From Candidatus Eisenbergiella merdavium (lineage in GTDB: Bacteria; Bacillota; Clostridia; Lachnospirales; Lachnospiraceae), in the NCBI GenBank assembly GCA_019119595.1, contig DWWS01000050.1, positions 62,001 through 126,000 of the forward strand: 64,000 nt of DNA. Reading direction: 5' to 3'. Positions 27,893 through 36,583 of this stretch are shown in pieces (within the stretch, counting starts at the first letter, position 1; each line of letters begins with the position of its first letter). The notes under the pieces were generated by a model. It made no database searches and was not told the DNA's origin. It saw nothing but the letters and a program-made list of their open reading frames with translations. Made by a program: the position numbers and the translations under genes.

Positions 27893-27910
27893 AAAAAAGG
27901 GCGCCTTTTC
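27893..27910. terminator. Weak terminator candidate after the glycan operon
   Basis: AAAAGG and CCTTTT arms flank a 3-base loop, with A or T runs on either side on both strands. It lies about 100 bp past the EAL stop on the minus strand. The stem is short, so confidence is low. Confidence 0.35.
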
Positions 27911-27940
27911 AAATCCATGAAACTGCGCCGCACAGAATAC

Positions 27941-28009
27941 CAGAAACGGAAATATCAGAAATGGAGATATCCGAAACGGGAATATCAGAAGCGGAAATAT
28001 CAGAAATAA
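27941..28009. repeat. 15-bp tandem repeat (about 4.6 copies) at the EAL gene's 3' end
   Basis: Units resembling CAGAAACGGAAATAT repeat with one to three changes each. The EAL gene's TGA stop lies at the start of the last unit, so nearly all of the array is untranslated 3' sequence. Confidence 0.85.
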
Positions 28010-28806
28010 AGACGCTCAAATACCTCCGCCGGGACCGGACGACCGAAATAGAAGCCCTGCATCACCTCGATCTCAAGCCGGCGTACGGCTTCATATTCCT
28101 CTTTGGTCTCCACGCCTTCCAGACAGACCTGACGGCCAATGCTGTGGCAGAGCTGCGTGAGGGACGGAACAAGGGCCGCCGTTTTCTTCTCCCGTTCCGG
28201 GCCCTTTACAAAGGCCTTATCAATCTTTATCATCTGGAAAGGAAGCCTCTGCAGAGAAAGCAGGGAGGAATAGCCGCTTCCAAAGTCGTCCATCGCCAGG
28301 CCGATCCCCGTTTGTTCAAGACCGAGCACCAGTTCTTCCTTCTCTTCTCCCTGGCAAAGAGGCCAGGATTCCGTCAGCTCCAGCATCATGTTACGGGCCG
28401 GAAGCCCGAGCTGCTGCAGGGTGGCGCGGGCGAACCATGCCATGCCTGTCTTTTCCAGATGCCGACAGGAAAGGTTGACGCTCATCCGGAAATCCGGCTG
28501 GAGACGGCACCATTTCACACACTGCTGGGCCGCTTTTCGGAAGATCCAGCGGCCCAGCTCCACGATCCTTCCGTTTTCTTCCAGCACAGGGATGAATTCC
28601 TCCGGTCCGACGTTCCCGTATCTGGCACACTGCCATCTCGCAAGCGCTTCGGCACCGTACAGGGTTCCGGAGCTTGTCCGTATCTGCGGCTGGTAGTGGA
28701 TGGAAAAGCCGCGGAAATCATTATCAATGCTGTCACACAGCAGGAAATCGAGTTCTTTCGTTCTCAACGCCTGCTTCTGCCTGTTGTCCGTTCTGCTCTC
28801 ACTCAT
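28000..28806 (-). CDS. Stand-alone EAL-domain c-di-GMP phosphodiesterase
   Basis: 268 residues from the ATG at 28806. A GTG at 28935 would add 43 residues but has no Shine-Dalgarno sequence; the start is therefore uncertain. One EAL domain with intact motifs: GAEALARW, MSVNLS, LELTES, MDDFGSGYSSL, IKIDKA, LEGVET. There are no membrane helices or sensor domain. It follows the HddC-GmhB gene closely and is probably the last gene of the glycan operon, lowering c-di-GMP when that operon is on. The 3' end runs into a tandem repeat. Confidence 0.85.
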   Translation of the reverse strand: MSESRTDNRQKQALRTKELDFLLCDSIDNDFRGFSIHYQPQIRTSSGTLYGAEALARWQCARYGNVGPEEFIPVLEENGRIVELGRWIFRKAAQQCVKWCRLQPDFRMSVNLSCRHLEKTGMAWFARATLQQLGLPARNMMLELTESWPLCQGEEKEELVLGLEQTGIGLAMDDFGSGYSSLLSLQRLPFQMIKIDKAFVKGPEREKKTAALVPSLTQLCHSIGRQVCLEGVETKEEYEAVRRLEIEVMQGFYFGRPVPAEVFERLYF

Positions 28807-28964
28807 TTTTTCTTTCCCGGCCTCTTTCAGGAGCTCACTCCTGTTCCTTCTGTCTCTTTCCAGTTTCTTTATGTACGAAAAGGTGTAATCAGTATACAAA
28901 ATGAATTGTTTCCTTTTAGGGAATGAAATATTCACTTATTCAGCCAAATCTTCAATGTTGTCCT

Positions 28965-30278
28965 CTAGCAAAGTCTCTGAGCAAAATGAAGAAGGGATTC
29001 CGCATTCATATCCTGGCCGTACTTCTTCCCCTCTCCGCTTCCGATCAGCGCAGTACGACAGCCGGCATTTTTTCCTGCAAGAATATCATTTTCTCCATCT
29101 CCTGCCATCCAGCTGTCGGAAAGGCAGATGTTAAATTCCTCCGCGGCCCGCAGAAGCATCCCGGGCCTGGGCTTTCTGCAGCTGCACTCCGTCTTCAGCC
29201 AGGCAACCTCTCCCGGGTATCCCTTATGGGGGTGGTGCGGACAGTAATACAGGCCGTCTATGTACGCTCCTTCCAGGCCAAGCAGCGTCTCCATCTTATT
29301 ATGGATGGCATCAAGCTGGGCAAAGGTCACCTCTCCCCTTGCGACAACCGGCTGATTGGTTACCACGATACACAGATACCCCTTGCTGTGTATCAGATTA
29401 ACTGCCTCTGCTGCCGCATCGACCAGCTCAAAATCATCAATATCCGTTAAAAATCCCACATATTTGTTCAGGGTGCCGTCCCGATCCAGGAAAACAGCCT
29501 TCTGCCTGTTTTTCAGATTCCCAGCATGGACTTTTCCCCGCAGGAAGTCTTCCTCCACGCTTCTATACCGCTCCGGCGTTCCCATATCCCTGACGTATTC
29601 CGGAGAATCATAGCAGAACATTTTTCCTGTTCCGGCGAGCGGCTTCAATATCTGTCTGTCCAGATCCACCTTCTCCCATATCCCGTCCGGCAATTCGGTC
29701 ATATCGGAGATTCCCGCGTCCGCCGCCATTTTTTCAAGCACCCTGGGATTGACGATATGAATTCCCGCGTTCACCCGGTTTTTATAATACCGGGGCCGCT
29801 CATCCTCCTTCGTCAGCCATTGCAACACGGCCATATTCTCATCGGCAACGACCAGACCGCTGTCATAAGGATGGGAATTCGGATGTGTGAATACTGTAAT
29901 GCAGCCACCCTTTTTCTGATGGTAATCTATCATTCTGATCAGATCCACATCAAACAGGACATCCGCGTTTAAAAGAAGGAAATCCTCCGTCAGCTCCTCC
30001 TTCAGTTTAAACAGGGCCCCCGCGTTTCCCATCGGCGCCGTTTCATCAAAATATTGTATCTTTACGCCGAATCTGCTTCCGTCTCCAAAATATTCTCTGA
30101 TCCTGTGTCCCAGATGGGAGATCGTTATGATCAGATCGGTTATTCCCTGCGACCTGAGGCATTCGATCTCATGCTCAAGCACCGGCTTTCCTGCAATTTG
30201 GATCATGGGCTTAGGTATATCGGAGGCGACAGAAGTGATCCTCGTCCCCTTCCCGCCTGCCATAAACACCGCTTTCAT
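28965..30278 (-). CDS. Fused HddC-like nucleotidyltransferase and GmhB-like HAD phosphatase
   Basis: 437 residues from the ATG at 30278 (GGAG nine bases upstream). Residues 1 to about 240 are a sugar-1-phosphate nucleotidyltransferase (MAGGKGTRI, PKPMIQIAGKPVL, LLLNADVLFD). Residues about 260 to 437 are a HAD-IIIA phosphatase with FLDRDGT near 264, VVTNQP, and a GmhB-type zinc loop (CPHHPH and CSCRKP). Together with the adjacent GmhA and HddA genes, the fusion would supply the last two steps to GDP-D-glycero-alpha-D-manno-heptose: dephosphorylation at C7 and transfer of GMP. Base specificity (GTP or other) is inferred from context. Confidence 0.88.
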   Translation of the reverse strand: MKAVFMAGGKGTRITSVASDIPKPMIQIAGKPVLEHEIECLRSQGITDLIITISHLGHRIREYFGDGSRFGVKIQYFDETAPMGNAGALFKLKEELTEDFLLLNADVLFDVDLIRMIDYHQKKGGCITVFTHPNSHPYDSGLVVADENMAVLQWLTKEDERPRYYKNRVNAGIHIVNPRVLEKMAADAGISDMTELPDGIWEKVDLDRQILKPLAGTGKMFCYDSPEYVRDMGTPERYRSVEEDFLRGKVHAGNLKNRQKAVFLDRDGTLNKYVGFLTDIDDFELVDAAAEAVNLIHSKGYLCIVVTNQPVVARGEVTFAQLDAIHNKMETLLGLEGAYIDGLYYCPHHPHKGYPGEVAWLKTECSCRKPRPGMLLRAAEEFNICLSDSWMAGDGENDILAGKNAGCRTALIGSGEGKKYGQDMNAESLLHFAQRLC

Positions 30279-30325
30279 AAATTCTCTCTCCCCTCGTATC
30301 TTTCCTCGCTCCCGCGAAACTGCCG

Positions 30326-31444
30326 TTATTTCTTTATGATCTCCACAAACCGATCCGCACATCTGTCCCAGCTGAAATCCCGGATCATTTTCCCTGCGCT
30401 TTCCTCCAGGTCCTCCCTCCTTGGATAGGGTGCAGTCAGCCAGGCCTCTACATCCGCGTCATCTGCACACAGATGATGCCCCGCCATTCCCTTCAGCGTC
30501 ATAGAAGGGCCCGGCGTCCCCTGAAAAGCCGTTACTGACGTTTCATAATAAACCGCTTCCATGATGGCCATTCCAAAGATCTCGCTCTTGCTTAAATTGA
30601 TGAAATAGTCAGACATCGCATATATTTTCCACATATCCTTATAAGGGATCCTGTCCGACAGTCGGATCTCATCGGAAAGCCCGTACCGCGCGATCTTCTC
30701 CCGCACCTCCCCGCTTAAAGGGCCCTCTCCCACGAGCAGCAGCCGGAATTTCTTTTTCCCTCTGATCCGCCTGAAGATCTCGATCATGTCTAAGGGGCGC
30801 TTCTCGGGATCCATCCGGGATACATTGCACAGCAAAACGTCGTCCCTTTCAAAGCCATATTCCGCCCTGAGCCGATCTCTGTCATACCGCTTAAAGTCTT
30901 TTTTCAAGACGTCTGTATCCAGGCCGACCGGAGCGATGCGGATATCCTTCACCCCGAGCGCTTCCAGCTCGCGCTTCGCGCCCTCCGTTTTTGCAATAAC
31001 CGGATTTTTCTTATAAATCTTCAATGTTCCCGCCGCGAACCACGCATCCATTACCTTTGCATGAAGTCCCTTATGCAGACTGAAGGTTGTGCCGATATAG
31101 GGCACGAACCGGATTCCGTTTTTTTCACAGAAGCGGAAGATGTGCGGAAGGAAAACCTGATTATCGGAAAAGCAGAGCAGTCCGTCCATTTCCTTATCCA
31201 GGATCCCGGTGCGAAGCATCCCGTGAGCGCCGAGACCTCCTGCAGGAAGATAGAGGACTGTAAGGCCGGGCTCTATCTCGTTCCTTTCCGGCCTCATTCC
31301 CTTCTTATCCTTTCGGAGGCATTTATAAACAGTAACCGTATGGCCCTTATGTACGAGCGCCCGGCCCAGGCCGATCTCCTGCGTATTATAAAAGCCTTTT
31401 CTGCCAAAGCCATTGATCATGGTACAAAGTATTCCTAATTTCAT
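30326..31444 (-). CDS. GT4-family glycosyltransferase
   Basis: About 372 residues, a GT-B enzyme. The C-terminal half has the GT4 signature region (LLCNVSRMDPEKRPLDMIEIF, then LVGEGPL and NLSKSEIFGMAIMEAVYYETSV with the E-x7-E pair). No membrane helix. A GTG at 31450 is possible, but the ATG at 31444 has GAGG close by. The gene starts almost at the WecG stop, so the two are coupled. It likely adds a sugar, perhaps heptose, to a lipid-linked glycan; donor and acceptor are unknown. Confidence 0.88.
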   Translation of the reverse strand: MKLGILCTMINGFGRKGFYNTQEIGLGRALVHKGHTVTVYKCLRKDKKGMRPERNEIEPGLTVLYLPAGGLGAHGMLRTGILDKEMDGLLCFSDNQVFLPHIFRFCEKNGIRFVPYIGTTFSLHKGLHAKVMDAWFAAGTLKIYKKNPVIAKTEGAKRELEALGVKDIRIAPVGLDTDVLKKDFKRYDRDRLRAEYGFERDDVLLCNVSRMDPEKRPLDMIEIFRRIRGKKKFRLLLVGEGPLSGEVREKIARYGLSDEIRLSDRIPYKDMWKIYAMSDYFINLSKSEIFGMAIMEAVYYETSVTAFQGTPGPSMTLKGMAGHHLCADDADVEAWLTAPYPRREDLEESAGKMIRDFSWDRCADRFVEIIKK

Positions 31445-31451
31445 ATCCACC

Positions 31452-32192
31452 TCATTTCCGATACTTCCAGATCAGGCCGAAAATTTTCATGTCGTCTATA
31501 AAGTATCGCTTAAACAGCCTGCCCGGCTCCTTCAGGAAGCGGTAAAACCATTCCAGCCCGCACCGGCTCATCCATGCCGGCGCCCTCTTTACCCTGCCTG
31601 CAAGGAAATCCACAGCCGCGCCGGCGCACAGGCAGACGAGCGCGCCGCATTTTTTATAATTTTCATAAATCCACTTTTCCTGCTTTGGGCAGCCAAGACA
31701 TGCGAACAGCAGATCCGGATGAGCCTCTGAGATCATTGCATTGATCTTATCCAGCTGTCCCTGATCCTTTTCAAATCCCCACTCCGGAGCATAAGTTCCG
31801 GCGATCCGGATCCCGGGAAATTCCTTTTTCACATTTTCGGCCGCCGCCTCCGGCACCCCCTCGGCACCGCCGAGGATGAAGACGGAGTAACCCTTTTGCG
31901 CCGCCCTTTTGCAGAGCACACGGATCAGATCCGCTCCGGATATCTTTTCCTTTACCGGATGCTTCATCCATTTTGCGATCCAGACCAGAGGTTTTCCGTC
32001 TACCAGGACCAGATCCGCCTGTTCCGTTATTTTCTTCAGCGCGGGATCCTTTTCGATCTTTAAAAGCACATCCACGTTGACCTCTACCACATAGGAGGGC
32101 TTTCCTTTTTTGATCATATCCTCAATGGCATGTACCGTTTCCTTCCAATCCACGTTATGTACAAATATGTTTAGCAAAGGCTGTCTTTTCAT
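31452..32192 (-). CDS. WecG/TagA/CpsF-family glycosyltransferase
   Basis: 246 residues from the ATG at 32192 (GGGAG five bases upstream). It shows the GT26 hallmarks: VVEVNVDVLLK near the N-terminus, LVDGKPLVWIAK with the catalytic-type Asp, GADLIRVLC, and LFACLGCPKQEKWI, plus the C-terminal GLEWFYRFLKEPGRLFKRY tail that binds the membrane. Relatives add ManNAc or a similar sugar as the second residue on undecaprenyl-linked glycans. In this operon it probably acts early in repeat-unit assembly. Confidence 0.92.
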   Translation of the reverse strand: MKRQPLLNIFVHNVDWKETVHAIEDMIKKGKPSYVVEVNVDVLLKIEKDPALKKITEQADLVLVDGKPLVWIAKWMKHPVKEKISGADLIRVLCKRAAQKGYSVFILGGAEGVPEAAAENVKKEFPGIRIAGTYAPEWGFEKDQGQLDKINAMISEAHPDLLFACLGCPKQEKWIYENYKKCGALVCLCAGAAVDFLAGRVKRAPAWMSRCGLEWFYRFLKEPGRLFKRYFIDDMKIFGLIWKYRK

Positions 32193-32206
32193 AAATACTC
32201 CCATTC

Positions 32207-32851
32207 CTAAAAAAACCGCTCCTCCAGCATCAGGCACAGGCAATGATAAATGGGAACGTGCAGCTCCTGAATCCTGTAGGTTTCCGTTTCCGGCACAACG
32301 ATCGCCGCGTCACAGGCGGCCGCCAGCTCGCCTCCCCCTGCTCCGGTCAGTCCGATCACCCTGATCTCAAGCGCCCGGGCCGCAACCGCAGCGTACAGAA
32401 TATTCTGACTGTTTCCGGATGTGGAGATGCCGAGAAATACATCCCCCTTCCTTCCGTATCCCAAAACCTGCTGGGCAAATACACCGAGACTGTCCACATC
32501 GTTCATATAGGCTGTCATGAGCGACTCCTGCGCCGAAAGAGGGATCGTCATAAGTCCTCTTTCCAGGATTTTGGAAAGCCTTTCCCCTCTTACCCCGTCC
32601 AGCTCCTTCATTTTCTCCGCGAGCTCCTCTGTTACAGGACGGGGCTTTTTAAACCGCTTCATCAGCTCTCCCGCCATATGCTCCGAATCAGCGGCGGAGC
32701 CGCCGTTTCCCGCGATGAGAAGCTTGCCGTCGTGCAGAAAGCATTCCTCCAGAATGCGGTATGCGTCTGTGATCTGCTTTTCCACTCCGCGCAGTATGCC
32801 ATATCGATCCAGCAAAAGATCCATATGACGCTTCAGCCGTTCCTCCAGCAT
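32207..32851 (-). CDS. gmhA: Sedoheptulose-7-phosphate isomerase (GmhA-like, SIS domain)
   Basis: 214 residues, a single SIS domain. The AGNGGSAADSEHMAGEL segment near 55 and the C-terminal QELHVPIYHCLCL segment carry the residues typical of GmhA, including the Glu/His metal and catalytic positions. It converts sedoheptulose 7-phosphate to D-glycero-D-manno-heptose 7-phosphate, the first step of heptose synthesis. It sits between HddA and WecG with short gaps. GGAGG lies nine bases before the ATG. Confidence 0.92.
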   Translation of the reverse strand: MLEERLKRHMDLLLDRYGILRGVEKQITDAYRILEECFLHDGKLLIAGNGGSAADSEHMAGELMKRFKKPRPVTEELAEKMKELDGVRGERLSKILERGLMTIPLSAQESLMTAYMNDVDSLGVFAQQVLGYGRKGDVFLGISTSGNSQNILYAAVAARALEIRVIGLTGAGGGELAAACDAAIVVPETETYRIQELHVPIYHCLCLMLEERFF

Positions 32852-32880
32852 ACAGGCCTGCCTCCTTTCCGTTTTCGCCT

Positions 32881-33879
32881 TCAGCCCACCTGTGCTCTCT
32901 CCGGCGCATGATAGACGATTCCGGCGCCCTCCTCCTCAAATTCAAACGGGATATACCGCAGATCCTCCAGCGCACGTTTCACGTTTTCCTGTCTGTCCGG
33001 CGGCGTATAGAACAGAAGGAAGCCTCCGCTTCCTGCACCCAGGAGCTTTCCTCCCAGCGCCCCGGCCGCTTTCCCTTTCTCATACAATAGCTCAATGCTT
33101 CCGGTGGATATGGCCTTCCCCGTCTTCTTCTTCATTTCCCATGTCAGATCGAGCAATCTGCCAAATTCGTTCATATCTCCTGCCTTTTTAACGAGGATTT
33201 TCTCAGCTTCATCCACCAGCTCGTACATCTGCTTCAGCGTACTGTAGTTTTTCTTATCCGCAACCCGGTTCAGCTTCTGAATCTCCGATGAGTTCCGGCT
33301 GAATCCGGTAAAAAAGAGAAGCAGATTCCGATTCAGCTCCATCCTGTTTTCCGGCGGCAGAGCGACAGGGGAAACCCGATAGCTCCCCTCTTCAAAATCT
33401 ATCCTGTTGAATCCCCCGAAGGCTGCGGCAATCTGATCCTGCCAGCCTCCGGTTTCCCCGCATAAGCTCCGTTCCAGAAAGATCGCTTCATCCGCAAGCC
33501 TTCTTTTATCCACAGGCTCTCCCTTCAGAGCATGAAACGCGTTCAGCATTCCGACCGCGATGGCAGAGCTGGTTCCAAGTCCCGACCGAGGCGGAAGGTC
33601 AAATTCACAATCCAGGCGTATCCGGTCTATATCCAGCATTTTCATCGCGTTTCTGATCGTCGGATGCTGAATTTCATCCACGCTGTTCACTCTCTCTATC
33701 TGCGAATAAACCAGCTCTGTCTTATAGTCAAAGAAATCCGGAAGATGCCTCACCGCAACATAACAATATTTATCAAATGTAGTGGAAAGTACCGCGCCCT
33801 TATGCTCTCTGAAATAGTCTTCCATGTCTGTTCCGCCGCCAAAAAAGGACATACGAAACGGCGTTTTTGTAATGATCAT
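32881..33879 (-). CDS. hddA: D-glycero-alpha-D-manno-heptose-7-phosphate kinase (HddA-like, GHMP)
   Basis: 332 residues of the GHMP kinase family. It starts TPFRMSFFGGGTDM, and the ATP loop reads PPRSGLGTSSAIAVG near 100; the third motif GAGSGGFLLFY is near the C-terminus. This N-terminus is typical of HddA and fucokinase-like sugar kinases, and the neighbouring gmhA supports HddA: it phosphorylates C1 of heptose 7-phosphate. GGAG lies eight bases before the ATG. Confidence 0.9.
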   Translation of the reverse strand: MIITKTPFRMSFFGGGTDMEDYFREHKGAVLSTTFDKYCYVAVRHLPDFFDYKTELVYSQIERVNSVDEIQHPTIRNAMKMLDIDRIRLDCEFDLPPRSGLGTSSAIAVGMLNAFHALKGEPVDKRRLADEAIFLERSLCGETGGWQDQIAAAFGGFNRIDFEEGSYRVSPVALPPENRMELNRNLLLFFTGFSRNSSEIQKLNRVADKKNYSTLKQMYELVDEAEKILVKKAGDMNEFGRLLDLTWEMKKKTGKAISTGSIELLYEKGKAAGALGGKLLGAGSGGFLLFYTPPDRQENVKRALEDLRYIPFEFEEEGAGIVYHAPERAQVG

Positions 33880-33912
33880 ATCCTCAGCTCCCCGCCTGTG
33901 TTTATCTTGTGC

Positions 33913-35046
33913 TTATTTCAGGTAAACCTCCGCCGTTTTTGCGGCGGATATTTTCCAGTTATACTTATCCTCTGTCAGTCTGCGGATCGCCCGCCGATAT
34001 TGCTCCATCTGCTGTGTTTTGCACTCCGCAGCCATCAAAATTGCGTCTGCAAGAGCCTGCGGATTCTCGCTTTCAAACAGAATACCCGTGCTCCCATTCT
34101 CCGTTTCCTCCACGAAAGCGGGAATATCGCTGGCAATGACCGGCCTTCCATAGGTATATGCGAACAGCAGCGCGCCGCTTCCGTAAATATGCCTGTAGGG
34201 AAACACCGCAAAATCCGTATTTTCAAACAGCTCCGGGATCTTTTCATCCGGAACATGCCCCTTTGTAAAACTCACACAGTCTTCAAGCCCCAGCTTTTGG
34301 ATCAATGCCTGGTAATCTGTTCCGTCCAGCTTTTCGTACTGTTTTCCCGCGATCGTAAAATGAAGCTTTTTCCTCTTCTCAGCCGGGATCAGAGAAACGG
34401 ACTCCAGAAGAATATCAATCCCCTTATACCTTCGAATAAAGCCGAACAGCAGAAATCGCTTTTTCTCCCCCCCGCGGATGCCGGTCATTTCGGTCGTTTC
34501 ACGCAGATGGGTCTGATACGCCCCATGCGCTGTTACCGTGATCTTTTCCTCCGGGATGTGAAACTGCTCCGTCAGCTCCCGTTCTGTTGTATGGTTATGT
34601 ACGATCAGCTCATCACAGAGATCATACAGCCCTTTATATCTTTCCCTTTCCCGCTCCCCCGCCTCGTGCGGCAGGACATTATGAACGGTCAGCACCAGCT
34701 TTTTGTAGTATTTTCTGAGCCTTCTATACAGCGGCAGCTCATACCGGATATCCTTAAAGGTCTGTATATGGACCACATCGAAACTGCCCTTCCGAATGGT
34801 TTTGGCCAGTTCAAACAGTGTCGCTCCATATTCCGCGACAGCTCCTGCCTTATTCCTTCCTCCCGGATAAAACCGGGTGATCCACCGGATCCCTTCCTCT
34901 GATACCCCCGCGTCCTTCCTGCAGAATACCGTAAGGTCGCAGTATCGTTTCAGTTCTTTCCCAAGCTCCAGCACATAGATGCTGTCCGGAAGCAGGTAAT
35001 CTACCATCAGGACTTTTCTTTTATCAAACCGTCCGGAATCAATCAT
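33913..35046 (-). CDS. GT4-family glycosyltransferase
   Basis: About 377 residues. A GT-B fold enzyme: the C-terminal half has LLFGFIRRYKGIDILLES, FTKGHVPDEKIPELF, and SGALLFAYTYGRPVIASDIPAF, where the usual E-x7-E region is partly altered. The ATG at 35046 has GAGGTG nine bases upstream; a GTG at 35058 is an alternative. It overlaps the flippase end by 8 bp, implying translational coupling. It presumably adds a sugar to the repeat unit; specificity is unknown. Confidence 0.85.
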   Translation of the reverse strand: MIDSGRFDKRKVLMVDYLLPDSIYVLELGKELKRYCDLTVFCRKDAGVSEEGIRWITRFYPGGRNKAGAVAEYGATLFELAKTIRKGSFDVVHIQTFKDIRYELPLYRRLRKYYKKLVLTVHNVLPHEAGERERERYKGLYDLCDELIVHNHTTERELTEQFHIPEEKITVTAHGAYQTHLRETTEMTGIRGGEKKRFLLFGFIRRYKGIDILLESVSLIPAEKRKKLHFTIAGKQYEKLDGTDYQALIQKLGLEDCVSFTKGHVPDEKIPELFENTDFAVFPYRHIYGSGALLFAYTYGRPVIASDIPAFVEETENGSTGILFESENPQALADAILMAAECKTQQMEQYRRAIRRLTEDKYNWKISAAKTAEVYLK

Positions 35047-36583
35047 TTTGTCTTGCACCTCTTCTCTTGATAAGCCCTTTTATTCTGTTCCAGTCCCTGC
35101 GGCCAAAAACAACCGCCAGATGCAGGGCGCACCCTGCCGCAGCGTAAAGCAGGATGCAGAGGATCAGGCACAACCAGTTGTCCGGCATATACAGCCGAGC
35201 GAATGCCTGAAACAGGATCGTCAGCGCACTGCAGGCAAGCAGGTTCCTTATGATGCCTGGATAAAAGGTGTGCCAGGGCAGATGCAGCACATGCGCCATG
35301 TATAACGGATTGCTGATAAGATTGATCGCCATCATCACAGCTGCCGTCGTCCAGACTACAGCATAAATCCCCATCCCCGTGAACCTGATCAGAACGTACA
35401 TGCCCGCTACATTTAATACGCCTCCCGCAATGGTAATGAAACAGGGAATCCTTTTTTTAACGGTCAGCGTGTAAATATAATACAGAGGCTTCATGGGACC
35501 TCCCGGAATGATGGTCAACAGGCTGATCACCGTCAGCCAATAGATCAATTCAATCTCCTGATTTGGGATCCACAGCCGGTAATACGCCATTCCCAATGCC
35601 GCGAAGCCTGCAAATCCCACGTTGGAAAGCATTCCTGATACTTTCATGGCAAAGAAAAGCTCCTCTACCAGACTTTCCCTGTCATTCCTCGCATAGCTTT
35701 TCAAAAGCATCGGCTGAAAGGCCTGTTCCACCACACAAAGCAGGCTGATAAAAATCGTGTATACCGTCTTCGCTATGGCCATCTGTCCCATGGCAACCGC
35801 AGACAGCATCCGATTGCAGACGATCAGATCGAGTCCGCTGTTTAAAAGATCTCCCAGGGAATTTACGGAATTCCAGATTCCGTCCATTACAAGACGTTTC
35901 ACGGCGGAGCCTGAAAAATCCTTCCGCTTTGGAGAAAGCTCGGGCGTATATTTCCTGCAGAGACGGATATTAGAGCAGGCGACCACCACTCCGGCCGCAG
36001 CGATTCCGACGCCTACGAAGAATACCCTGGTCGGAAACAGCGCATAGGCGATACACAGCACCAGGCCCTCTGTCAGATAGGACAGTCCCTTGAACAGTCC
36101 GGCGATATCCAGTCTGTTCTTGATGTACAGGGAGGTTCCAAATACCGTAAAGGCGGTGGTGATCCAGAAATTTACAAAAACAAACAAAAAAAGCAGCTTG
36201 ATATCCCAGGCCATCGCTTCCGGTATGTTCAGCAGCTGCTCCAGGAAAAAAACACAGCCCGTCACAACCGCCAGAATGGCAGAGGCAAGGAGCAGGTCAC
36301 CGAAAAAAACGGAGCTGAAAAAAACATTCGCCTTTTTCAGACAGCCTCTGTAATACTCTATCGTAATGTGTCTTGCCGCAAAGGAATCCAGAGTCATCGT
36401 GATGATCGCAGCATATTGGGCGAGCTGCTTTGCCAGAGTGACGAAGCCGCAGGCCTCCGTCCCCATATGCTCCGTCAGGTAAGGCGTTAAGAGGAGGCTG
36501 ATCCCATAGCTGACCGCAAAGGCCGCGCCGTTCGCGAAAATCGAACCCATTGCCCTTGAATACTTATTTCCACTCATTCTCAT
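35039..36583 (-). CDS. Polysaccharide repeat-unit flippase (Wzx/MATE-like)
   Basis: About 514 residues with 12-14 predicted membrane helices throughout. The N-terminus (GSIFANGAAFAVSYGISLLLTPYLTEHMGTEACGF) is that of Wzx/polysaccharide transporters. It should move the undecaprenyl-linked repeat unit across the membrane. The ATG at 36583 overlaps the VanZ stop as ATGA, so the two are translationally coupled; a longer start at 36631 is unlikely. Confidence 0.9.
   Translation of the reverse strand: MRMSGNKYSRAMGSIFANGAAFAVSYGISLLLTPYLTEHMGTEACGFVTLAKQLAQYAAIITMTLDSFAARHITIEYYRGCLKKANVFFSSVFFGDLLLASAILAVVTGCVFFLEQLLNIPEAMAWDIKLLFLFVFVNFWITTAFTVFGTSLYIKNRLDIAGLFKGLSYLTEGLVLCIAYALFPTRVFFVGVGIAAAGVVVACSNIRLCRKYTPELSPKRKDFSGSAVKRLVMDGIWNSVNSLGDLLNSGLDLIVCNRMLSAVAMGQMAIAKTVYTIFISLLCVVEQAFQPMLLKSYARNDRESLVEELFFAMKVSGMLSNVGFAGFAALGMAYYRLWIPNQEIELIYWLTVISLLTIIPGGPMKPLYYIYTLTVKKRIPCFITIAGGVLNVAGMYVLIRFTGMGIYAVVWTTAAVMMAINLISNPLYMAHVLHLPWHTFYPGIIRNLLACSALTILFQAFARLYMPDNWLCLILCILLYAAAGCALHLAVVFGRRDWNRIKGLIKRRGARQND

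Larger units (their letters stand above)
27630..27999. other. Intergenic region: DGC promoter and leader, poly-C tract, tandem repeat
   Basis: This 370-bp gap holds the promoter of the signalling operon (27830-27858), a leader of about 195 nt with a 9-base C run (27694-27702) and a small ACCGTT/AACGGT hairpin, a weak terminator candidate, and 15-bp tandem repeats reaching the EAL gene's stop codon. No gene is seen. Confidence 0.7.

Noticed and set aside
27605-28009. Plus-strand open frame ending in a Tyr-Gln-Lys-Arg repeat
   Set aside because: It begins antisense to the diguanylate cyclase gene and its repeat is simply the 15-bp tandem array translated; no ribosome site.
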